In this document: positions 42,825 through 49,817 of the stretch, one piece after another
Numbering within the stretch: position 1 is the first letter of the stretch
Layout: each line of letters begins with the position of its first letter
DNA from: Anaerolineaceae bacterium
GTDB taxonomy: Bacteria > Chloroflexota > Anaerolineae > Aggregatilineales > Phototrophicaceae
DNA: 64,000 nt
Assembly: GCA_016124855.1 (NCBI GenBank)
Contig: WGMX01000013.1
Location: 62,001 to 126,000, forward strand
Reading direction: 5' to 3'
Translations under genes and position numbers: made by a program
The notes under the pieces: generated by a model
Told to the model about the DNA's origin: nothing
What the model saw: the letters and a program-made list of their open reading frames with translations, nothing else
Databases searched by the model: none

Positions 42825-42908
42825 GTCTCGATGGTTGGCGGGTGATATTGGATGAAATATAAAATGTAATAATTTCGCCCATTTTTGCAGTTTTCGATTT
42901 TATGGTTG

Positions 42909-42926
42909 ATAGGTAAGTTTACCTAT
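42909..42926. promoter_or_regulatory. 18-bp perfect palindrome upstream of kaiC-like gene
   Basis: ATAGGTAA GT TTACCTAT. It is about 210 bases before the KaiC-like start and 85 bases after the arginase-family stop. It could be a regulator binding site. Confidence 0.45.
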
Positions 42927-43097
42927 TGTTAATAGGAGGAATGCTGCTTGCGTGGATCGAAATGCAGTGTAATTATAAAAAACTAGATGTTCGAACTTTT
43001 ACTCAATGAAATACCGATGCCTTACGAGAGGTGCACAGGTCATTCACACAAGTATTCGTGATGTGCCGAATTTATACCCATCTGTCCGCCTAAACCA

Positions 43098-43115
43098 GTG
43101 AATTAGGATATTCAC
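43098..43115. promoter_or_regulatory. Inverted repeat next to the kaiC-like start
   Basis: GTGAAT, six-base spacer TAGGAT, ATTCAC. It ends 22 bases before ATG 43138, a position suited to a repressor operator. Confidence 0.4.
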
Positions 43116-43137
43116 GTCATGACTTCAGGAGTTGAAA

Positions 43138-44628
43138 ATGGTTCAAGAAGAAAAATCGTCTTTACCTGTTTTGGCACAAAGGCTGGAGCGCGTACCGACT
43201 GGTGTTGCAGGTTTAGATGAAGTTTTGAATGGGGGGCTGATTGCGAGACGGGCGTACCTCTTGCATGGTAATCCGGGCAGTGGAAAGACAACTTTAGGCT
43301 TACATTTTCTGACAACGGGTGTAAAGCAAGGTGAACAAGCCTTGTTCATTACGATGGGCGAAAGCGAGCAGCAAATCCGGAATAACGCTGCTGTGGTAGG
43401 ATTTGATTTAGCTGGCATACAGTTTTTGGATTTAGCCCCTTCCCCCGATTTTTTCGCGGAAGTTCAGAGTTACGACATATTTTCACCTTCTGATGTTGAA
43501 CGTGAGCCGACGACTGAACGCATCACGACGGAAGTTGAGCGCCTGAAACCTATTCGCGTGTTTATTGATGCCATGACGCACTTCCGCTATCTTTCGAATG
43601 ATGATTTGCAGTTTCGCCGTCAAACACATTCATTTTTAAGGTTCTTATGTGACAGCGGCGCGACGGTGTTGTTTACCTCAGAAGACAGCCCTTCGCATCC
43701 AGATAACGACCTGCAATACATGAGTGATGGCATTATTCGCCTTGAGCACAATCATGAACGGCGCACCATCAGTGTGACCAAGCTGCGAGGGTCAGACTTT
43801 GTAAACGGTGTACATGCTTACCGGCTTAGTGACAAGGGTATGGAAGTGTTCCCCCGGCTGCTGCCAAGCATCGAGATAAAGCAAGAATTTACTACATCAG
43901 TAATATCTTCTGGAATTCCCGAAATGGATGAACTCATTCATGGGGGCATCGAACGCGGGACGATTACCATGATTACAGGGCCAACGGGTGTGGGTAAAAC
44001 AACTCTCGGCATGCAGTTCATGAAAGAAGCAGCGGGGCGGGGCGAACGTTCAGTCATTTACACCTTTGAAGAATGGACGGATATGCTGGTACGCCGCAGC
44101 AGCAGCATTAATATCCCGATTGCTTCCATGATCGAACGCGGGACACTTTCAGTAGTTCAGATTGAACCGCTGCGCTACACGCCGGACGAATTTGCCCGTA
44201 TGGTGCGCAAAGATGTCGAGGAAAATGGCGCGTCGATTGTCATGATCGACAGCATTTCGGGCTACCGCTTGTCGGTGCGTGGCGAAGACCTGCTACGTCA
44301 TATCCATGCCATTGGAAAATACCTGCAAAGCAAGAACGTCGCTGTCATCTTGATAAATGAGGTGGATGACATTGTAGGGCAGTTCAAAGTGTCCGATATT
44401 GCGGCTAGCTATATGGCGGACACGATTATCTTTATGCGTTACTTAGAACTCCAAGGAGAATTGCGGCGCGTTGTAGGTGTCTTGAAGAAGCGGCACTCTG
44501 ACTTTCAGAAGACGTTGCGCGAATATGAAATAACCCGTTATGGTTTGAAAGTGGGTAAACCATTAACCAAACTACGAGGGGTTTTACTCGGAGTGCCTGA
44601 AAGCAGTGAAGATGCAATCGAAGAATAG
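43138..44628 (+). CDS. KaiC-like double RecA-fold ATPase
   Basis: The 496-residue protein has two KaiC domains: residues 15-240 with Walker A GNPGSGKTT (K50) and 255-480 with GPTGVGKTT (K287). VPTGVAGLDEVLNGGL and SGIPEMDELIHGGIERGT open the two domains. Walker B-like strands end in IRVFIDAMTHF and ASIVMIDSISG. AGGAG is 7 bases before the ATG. The three genes after it are a degenerate receiver, a histidine kinase and a receiver, so it should be the ATP-dependent core of a signalling unit. No KaiA or KaiB is present, so clock function is not implied. Confidence 0.9.
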   Translation: MVQEEKSSLPVLAQRLERVPTGVAGLDEVLNGGLIARRAYLLHGNPGSGKTTLGLHFLTTGVKQGEQALFITMGESEQQIRNNAAVVGFDLAGIQFLDLAPSPDFFAEVQSYDIFSPSDVEREPTTERITTEVERLKPIRVFIDAMTHFRYLSNDDLQFRRQTHSFLRFLCDSGATVLFTSEDSPSHPDNDLQYMSDGIIRLEHNHERRTISVTKLRGSDFVNGVHAYRLSDKGMEVFPRLLPSIEIKQEFTTSVISSGIPEMDELIHGGIERGTITMITGPTGVGKTTLGMQFMKEAAGRGERSVIYTFEEWTDMLVRRSSSINIPIASMIERGTLSVVQIEPLRYTPDEFARMVRKDVEENGASIVMIDSISGYRLSVRGEDLLRHIHAIGKYLQSKNVAVILINEVDDIVGQFKVSDIAASYMADTIIFMRYLELQGELRRVVGVLKKRHSDFQKTLREYEITRYGLKVGKPLTKLRGVLLGVPESSEDAIEE

Positions 44629-44630
44629 AG

Positions 44631-44999
44631 ATGGGTAAGCCGCCTATCCTGATTATAGGCAGTAACCCCCGTAATCTTGAACTCCTTGACCAATTTTTGA
44701 GCAGGGAAGGTTATGAAACAATTGCAGCAACGACTATAGAAGGTTTTGCTGAAAAACTAGACACCGAACAGAGTGTGGGATTAGCATTGGTTGATATCGT
44801 TGGCTTTAACCCCAAAATTTGGGAACCGTGTGAACAATGCGCAAATAAAGGTATTCCACTGCTGCTGATTTCTGCGCCGCAGCATCTGTCTGTGGTGAGG
44901 CAAGAGGGACTGGCGCACGGTGCAAAAGGTGTCCTCGGCAAACCTTTAGCGGTACCGGAGTTGATGAACTTGGTCAAGACCCTGATTTTGGAGAGCTGA
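44631..44999 (+). CDS. Degenerate receiver-domain protein
   Basis: The 122-residue product has the receiver fold. D55 (ALVDIVG) is at the phospho site and K104 (LGKPLAVPEL) is kept. The N-terminal acidic pair is lost (IIGSNPRN), so Mg2+ binding and phosphorylation are doubtful. Starts two bases after the KaiC-like stop and ends two bases before the kinase start, so it is translated as part of the cassette. It could be an adaptor between the ATPase and the kinase. Confidence 0.82.
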   Translation: MGKPPILIIGSNPRNLELLDQFLSREGYETIAATTIEGFAEKLDTEQSVGLALVDIVGFNPKIWEPCEQCANKGIPLLLISAPQHLSVVRQEGLAHGAKGVLGKPLAVPELMNLVKTLILES

Positions 45000-45001
45000 C
45001 G

Positions 45002-46024
45002 ATGACAAATGGATCGATTTTATTGGTGATGGAGAATAAGACGAACCGAGAACTCTTGCGCGAAATGCTCAAGCGGCGGTATTCAGTCAGATTATTCGAA
45101 GTCGAGGCTGATCTTCAAGCGCCGTTTGACTTGGGTATTTTTGATGGTGTGAGCCTCAGCCGCTACCGAAAACAAATCCTCGCACGGCAGGATAAGGAAT
45201 TGAATGTCTTTCTGCCGATTTTGCTGGTGACTTCGCGCCAAGACCTGAATCTAATGACCCGCCAACTGTGGAAAAGCATTGATGAGATGATATTCGCGCC
45301 TGTTGAAAAGGTCGAATTATTAGCGCGGGTTGAAATGCTGCTGCGTACCCGCATATCGTCGGTTGAGCTGGCTCGTTTGTACCGCGAGTCCACTGAACAG
45401 GCAACCTATAATGAACGCCAGCGGCTGGCGCGTGAGCTGCACGATACGGTGAGCCAGATGTTGTTTTCGGCAAGTGCTCTGGCGCAGACGCTTCCGCATG
45501 TGCAAAAGAAGGATGCCGCCAAAGGGAAAATGCAGCTTGAAGAAGTGATACAACTGAATCGCTCGGCCCTGTCTCAAATGCGGGTTCTGTTATTTGATTT
45601 GCGCCCCGGTAATTTGAAGCACATGGAACTTGTGGATTTGTTCGACCAACTGGCGATTGCCGCCAGAGGTTACCGCCAGATCGACATTACTACGCAAGTG
45701 GATGTGGCTGTGCCACTGCCCGAAGCAGTCCATTTAGGGCTGTACCGGATTGTTCAAGAAGCACTCAATAATATCGTTAAGCACAGTGAAGCGACCGAGG
45801 CCGGAATCGAACTTGCTGCGAATGATGATCAACTGATTTTGCAAATAACCGATAATGGCATAGGCTTTGACGGGGACAAACAAACAGCCGGCTTTGGTTT
45901 AGATAGTATGCGTGAGCGTGCAGCCATGTTAGGCGGCGTTTTGACTCTCATGAGTCAGAAGGGTAAAGGAACCGAAATTAAGGTTTCGATGCCCTTGCCA
46001 CAGGCAGTTACTGCCGGTTCGTGA
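45002..46024 (+). CDS. NarL-type histidine kinase with N-terminal pseudo-receiver
   Basis: A 340-residue soluble kinase. Residues 1-115 are receiver-like (SILLVMENKTNRELL, D49, LPILLVTSRQD), but the acidic pair is missing and the conserved Lys is replaced (FAPVEKVEL). A helical linker leads to HisKA_3: RQRLARELHDTVSQ with phospho-His H147. HATPase_c follows: N-box EALNNIVKHSEA, G1 DNGIGFD and G2 GFGLDSMRERAAMLGG. There is no membrane segment or sensor, so its input is likely the neighbouring KaiC-like protein or the pseudo-receivers. Confidence 0.92.
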   Translation: MTNGSILLVMENKTNRELLREMLKRRYSVRLFEVEADLQAPFDLGIFDGVSLSRYRKQILARQDKELNVFLPILLVTSRQDLNLMTRQLWKSIDEMIFAPVEKVELLARVEMLLRTRISSVELARLYRESTEQATYNERQRLARELHDTVSQMLFSASALAQTLPHVQKKDAAKGKMQLEEVIQLNRSALSQMRVLLFDLRPGNLKHMELVDLFDQLAIAARGYRQIDITTQVDVAVPLPEAVHLGLYRIVQEALNNIVKHSEATEAGIELAANDDQLILQITDNGIGFDGDKQTAGFGLDSMRERAAMLGGVLTLMSQKGKGTEIKVSMPLPQAVTAGS

Positions 46025-46123
46025 ATTGCAGACGACCTGAACGTAAATAATGTCCTTAATTCCCATACGAGCATGGCGTAATGCTTTTAGAATGAAAAGA
46101 TCGCTAGGTTATTCTGACGTGCT

Positions 46124-46501
46124 ATGACATCTTCTCAAGTGATTCGTGTAATGATCGTTGATGACCACCCTCAAGTGCGGCGCGGTTTAGCTGTATTCTT
46201 GGAGCTGTGGGACGACTTTCTATTGGTCGGTGAGGCTGATAACGGCGAAAAGGCTGTCACGCTGGTAGAGACTTTACAACCGCACATCATTTTGATGGAT
46301 TTAGTCATGCCGGTTATGGATGGCGTTACCGCGACGCGCATCATCCGGCAAAAATTCCCCAATATCCAGATCGTCGTCTTAACCAGCACGGTTGAGCTGG
46401 ATATTATTCAGCAGGCACTGGATGCGGGTGCAAAGACCTACATGCTCAAAAATGTAACGATTGACACGATGGCAAAAACCATCCGTTCGGCTGCGAATTA
46501 A
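46124..46501 (+). CDS. Receiver-only response regulator (NarL-type)
   Basis: A 125-residue receiver with all key residues: D13-D14, D59 (ILMDLVMPVMDG), T87-S88 and K109 (YMLKNVT). The sequence is of the NarL/LuxR family type, but it stops before any HTH domain. It is 100 bases after the kinase stop and is the likely phosphate acceptor of that kinase. The missing output domain suggests it acts by protein contact. Confidence 0.88.
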   Translation: MTSSQVIRVMIVDDHPQVRRGLAVFLELWDDFLLVGEADNGEKAVTLVETLQPHIILMDLVMPVMDGVTATRIIRQKFPNIQIVVLTSTVELDIIQQALDAGAKTYMLKNVTIDTMAKTIRSAAN

Positions 46502-46831
46502 TCTGCCCGTTCCGTCTTTACTTTTCTAACAATTCCCGTCAGAAAAACGCCCCTCATTCCCCCGACCTTGCAAAATTTAGGTTTCAGCAGATATCAAATT
46601 CTTAACCCATATTCATACAAACCCTCATTTATCAGCAAAGTAAGGTTTGTAAGGTTGGAATCTGGTTTGCTAAAGTAAGAATTTTCTATCATGCAAGGTT
46701 ACCTTAGTCCTCTTCCCTTTAGGTAATATTTAGGGTGTTAAAGGTAATGTTGTAGCTATTAAGTTTGTACCTAAAAATTGAACGGCAAATTTTTGTTGTT
46801 CGCCTATTACTTGTCTGTGCTGGGGGATTAA
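46502..46831. other. AT-rich leader region of the subtilase gene
   Basis: No gene is seen. The stretch is AT-rich with scattered AAGGT and TAAGGTTTGTAAGGTTGG-like repeats around 46640-46760 and a small palindrome AAGGT-T-ACCTT (46695-46705). It probably holds the promoter of the subtilase gene; no clear -35/-10 pair stands out. Confidence 0.4.
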
Positions 46832-49711
46832 ATGTTTAGTCAATTGAGGCGGTTTAGTCAACGAAAGTATAGTCTCATCTTCATTGTCGCTCTGTTTGTG
46901 GCTGCGCTGTCGCTTTCGAGCGGCGTGATACAGGCACAAGGAACGACCAGTCCGGCGGCTTGCGCTGTTACACCGAATTTGCTCGGCGGTCAGGGCTTTT
47001 CGGTGTCGGGGCAGGGTTTTTCAATATCGGGGCAAGGCTTCTCGGTATCAGGTCAAGGTTTCTCGGTATCAGGCCAAGGCTTTTCAGTATCGGGGCAAGG
47101 TTTCTCGGTGTCAGGACAGCAGGTTAACCTTGATCCGCTGGCTGTAGCGGCAGAAATCCGCGATAACCCCGTTCCCAAAGGTAAGTGGGTGAGTGATCGT
47201 CTCAACTTCTTCTTGACTCACTTGGGCTTTAATACCAATTCGACTGCAATCATCATTGTGGACGAATTTACAGGAAGCGATCATCCGCACGGCGTCATTG
47301 TGCAGCAGGTTGTTGATGACTCGTTGAGTGTACTGCCTGCCGGTTCAAAGATTAAAAGTTTCCAGATTGACCTTAACGCGATTACACCAAAATACGACGC
47401 GGATGCCATCGCGAACGCTATTTCGGCCAAAGTAGCTGATCTACAATTGCAGTCATACAACCATTTTGTGCTTAACATGAGCTTTGGGTTGATCTCCTGT
47501 ACTGACCCCGGCCCCATGATTAACGGGACGCAGCTGCCGGCTTTCAATTTTAGTCAAGCTACACAGGTGGTTGCCGCTAATAACCTGCCGAATACTACCC
47601 TAGCGTTGAAGCCCCTGTTGGAATGCGTGGTTCGCGTAACCGATGATGACGATCATCACTATGGTGGCAGGTCACGCGTGACTGACAAGCGTACAGGCAG
47701 TGATAGTAGTTACATCGCTTACTTTGGCTACCAGAACGACAATGATCAACTGGTCAAAATCCCCATTGGAAGCTACAACAAGTTTAATACTTCAACCAAT
47801 CTGTCTCAACCGGCGCAGTTCGAACCCGGTCGACAGAAATTTGTGTTCAGTGTGAAGTTCAGCGGCAGCAACCTAACATGGACGGTTAAGGGGCCGGATG
47901 GTCAGATCCGTTCGGTGACTGCCAGCAAGTATTCAACACCCTGTTCACCCGTACCAGCCGCACCGACACTCCCCATAACACCGGTGGTCGAATGCGTGGC
48001 AAATCCCAGTGCCGGTGTCTACGAAGCGCGTTTCGGTTACAAAAACCCGAATGAAGTGGGTTCCAATATCGCGCTCGGAACCAAGAACAAGTTCACACCC
48101 TCATCAGCCGATGGTAATCAGGTGACGACCTTTGTGCCGGGTGAACATACGAATGTATTTAAGGTCACTTTTGACGGCAGTAACTTAAGCTGGACGCTTG
48201 GCACAATTACCGTGACGGCCAATTCCAGTACTGTGGCCTGCCCGATTCAACAAGGCTTTGGTATCAACGACTATCTGACCCAAAATCTGGGTGTGCCGAA
48301 TAATCTGGTGAGCGCCTACTACAATCATCTGGCAGAGTCGGTCACCACTGATGAGTTCCAGAAACTGCGTATGCTGCTGGGTAAATATCTGAGCGACAGC
48401 GCTGATCCTTCCAAGAATTTCACGGCAGTGACGGTGGCTTCTTCCGGTAATCTTCGTCCATGGTTGGGTGATGCGCCGCTTGCGCCAGCTAGTTGGAAAG
48501 AAACCATTGCTGTTGGTGCGACGCTGGCGGACACCAATACGATTTGGTCGTTCTCGCAGAATGCTGACGTAGTTGCCCCCGGTGTGGGTTATCCGCTGCC
48601 AGATGGCACATTCGCAGCCGGAACGTCCTTCGCAGCACCTGCTTTCAGTGTGCTGGTGGGTATGTGTTCAACCGTACCGAATGGGTTAAAGTTTAGCGCT
48701 GGCAATCCGCCGCTGGATAATGGTAAGACGCTGAGCAACGCCATCATCGGCCTGACGAATTTGACGCCGCTTTCGTGCAAGCCCAACAGCAATCCGACGA
48801 TTAACACTATCGGCAAACAAACCAACAAAGAAGGCGACACCGTTTCCTTGCAAGTGACGGCGACTGATCCCGAAAACGATACCTTGTATTATGATGCAGC
48901 AGGTTTGCCGACGGGATTGAGCATTAACCACACTACCGGTTTAATCAGCGGGACGATTGCCAATAACTCGGCCAAGACCTATGACGTGACCATAACGGTA
49001 ACCGACAATGGTACGCCGGTTGGCAGCGCGACACCTGTGACATTCCAGTGGGAGGTTACATCGGCGTTGACCAGCGTCAAGATTGACATTCGCCCGTATT
49101 CGCCCAGCAATCGTATTAACCTCAAGTCATCCGGTTTTGTGGCGGTTGCTATCTTCGGAAGCTCGACGTTTGATGCGACGCTGATTGATCCGTCTACGGT
49201 TACATTGGCGGGTGCGCCCGCGGTCAAGCTGTTCGGTAAATTCTATACCCTGACCTTTGACCTCAACCGCGATGGTAAGAGCGACCGTATTCTGTGGTTT
49301 GAAGCCAAGAAGCTGCAACTGACTGACACCTCAACCGAAGCTGAACTGTTGGGTAAGACGGTATTTGGCCTCGCTTTCCGCGGCGTTGATAAAGTGTCGA
49401 TTGTGACTCCGGGTGCGCCGCATCTGGTATCACCAATCAATGGCGAAACCGTCAAAGATTTGTTGGTCAAATTGGTGTGGAGCGATGACCAAGATTGGGA
49501 AGAGGGCGATAACGTTTGTTACGCTGTACAACTTTCCAAGAGTGCGAGCTTCAACAGTATGGTACAGGGCGCGATTGTAGTGGACCGTGAATCGTTGTAT
49601 TCAATCCCGCTGAGCAATGGTACTTACTTCTGGCGGGTCGCGTTCTCGGACTGCTCCATCAACACATTGAGTCCATGGAGTGAGGTAGGCAGCTTCAAAC
49701 TGAAGCGCTAG
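46832..49711 (+). CDS. Secreted S8 subtilase-like protein with heptapeptide repeats and an interrupted catalytic domain
   Basis: The 959-residue protein has a signal peptide (1-36, ending IQAQ). Residues 53-101 are seven copies of GQGFS(V/I)S. The S8 residues are D151 (IIIVDEFTG), H160 (HPHGVIVQQV), oxyanion N540 (ASSGNLRP) and S599 (AAGTSFAAPAFS). Between LNMSFG (215) and SSGN (540) lies a large insertion with two homologous beta domains of about 90 residues (FGYQNDND, FGYKNPNE). After the catalytic part come an Ig-like putative-Ig domain (AAGLPTGLSINHTTGLISGT), another beta domain and a C-terminal fibronectin-like segment. It should be secreted and proteolytic. Confidence 0.88.
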   Translation: MFSQLRRFSQRKYSLIFIVALFVAALSLSSGVIQAQGTTSPAACAVTPNLLGGQGFSVSGQGFSISGQGFSVSGQGFSVSGQGFSVSGQGFSVSGQQVNLDPLAVAAEIRDNPVPKGKWVSDRLNFFLTHLGFNTNSTAIIIVDEFTGSDHPHGVIVQQVVDDSLSVLPAGSKIKSFQIDLNAITPKYDADAIANAISAKVADLQLQSYNHFVLNMSFGLISCTDPGPMINGTQLPAFNFSQATQVVAANNLPNTTLALKPLLECVVRVTDDDDHHYGGRSRVTDKRTGSDSSYIAYFGYQNDNDQLVKIPIGSYNKFNTSTNLSQPAQFEPGRQKFVFSVKFSGSNLTWTVKGPDGQIRSVTASKYSTPCSPVPAAPTLPITPVVECVANPSAGVYEARFGYKNPNEVGSNIALGTKNKFTPSSADGNQVTTFVPGEHTNVFKVTFDGSNLSWTLGTITVTANSSTVACPIQQGFGINDYLTQNLGVPNNLVSAYYNHLAESVTTDEFQKLRMLLGKYLSDSADPSKNFTAVTVASSGNLRPWLGDAPLAPASWKETIAVGATLADTNTIWSFSQNADVVAPGVGYPLPDGTFAAGTSFAAPAFSVLVGMCSTVPNGLKFSAGNPPLDNGKTLSNAIIGLTNLTPLSCKPNSNPTINTIGKQTNKEGDTVSLQVTATDPENDTLYYDAAGLPTGLSINHTTGLISGTIANNSAKTYDVTITVTDNGTPVGSATPVTFQWEVTSALTSVKIDIRPYSPSNRINLKSSGFVAVAIFGSSTFDATLIDPSTVTLAGAPAVKLFGKFYTLTFDLNRDGKSDRILWFEAKKLQLTDTSTEAELLGKTVFGLAFRGVDKVSIVTPGAPHLVSPINGETVKDLLVKLVWSDDQDWEEGDNVCYAVQLSKSASFNSMVQGAIVVDRESLYSIPLSNGTYFWRVAFSDCSINTLSPWSEVGSFKLKR
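46988..47134 (+). repeat. Seven tandem 21-bp units coding GQGFS(V/I)S
   Basis: The units differ at third codon positions (GGT/GGC/GGG, TCG/TCA, GTG/GTA/ATA) but keep the protein sequence, which points to selection on the peptide rather than recent DNA duplication alone. Confidence 0.9.
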
Positions 49712-49723
49712 CCAACACATATC

Positions 49724-49749
49724 AAGGAGAGCGTGAACTCGCTCTCCTT
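49724..49749 (+). terminator. Hairpin after the subtilase gene
   Basis: A perfect 10-bp stem AAGGAGAGCG / CGCTCTCCTT with loop TGAACT lies 12 bases after the stop. A T-run is absent, but the stem is strong. Confidence 0.65.
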
Positions 49750-49762
49750 AACTGATAAACAA

Positions 49763-49791
49763 AATGCGGCGACTTCACAAGTCGCCGCATT
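49763..49791 (-). terminator. Terminator of the Ser/Thr kinase gene
   Basis: A perfect 13-bp stem AATGCGGCGACTT / AAGTCGCCGCATT with loop CAC. On the minus strand TTGTTTATC follows. It is 27 bases after the kinase stop, between the two convergent genes. Confidence 0.8.
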
Positions 49792-49817
49792 GATTCCCAT
49801 CAAGCGTAGGATGTTGC

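Larger units (their letters stand above)
42825..43137. other. Upstream region of the KaiC cassette with two inverted repeats
   Basis: No gene is called. It holds a perfect 18-bp palindrome (42909-42926) and GTGAAT-TAGGAT-ATTCAC (43098-43115), 22 bases before the KaiC ATG. AGGAGG at 42935 precedes a tiny ATG frame of 22 codons, but the one-base spacing makes it unlikely to be translated. Confidence 0.5.

Noticed and set aside
42941..43009. 22-codon ATG frame after AGGAGG upstream of the KaiC-like gene
   Set aside because: The ATG is only one base from the AGGAGG, too close for initiation, and the peptide has no recognisable feature.
43138..44628. Circadian clock gene kaiC
   Set aside because: No kaiA or kaiB is nearby and the context is two-component signalling; the double-domain fold alone does not show clock function.
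46988..47134. Possible CRISPR-like array of 21-bp units
   Set aside because: The units are directly tandem without spacers and are in frame within a secreted protein.
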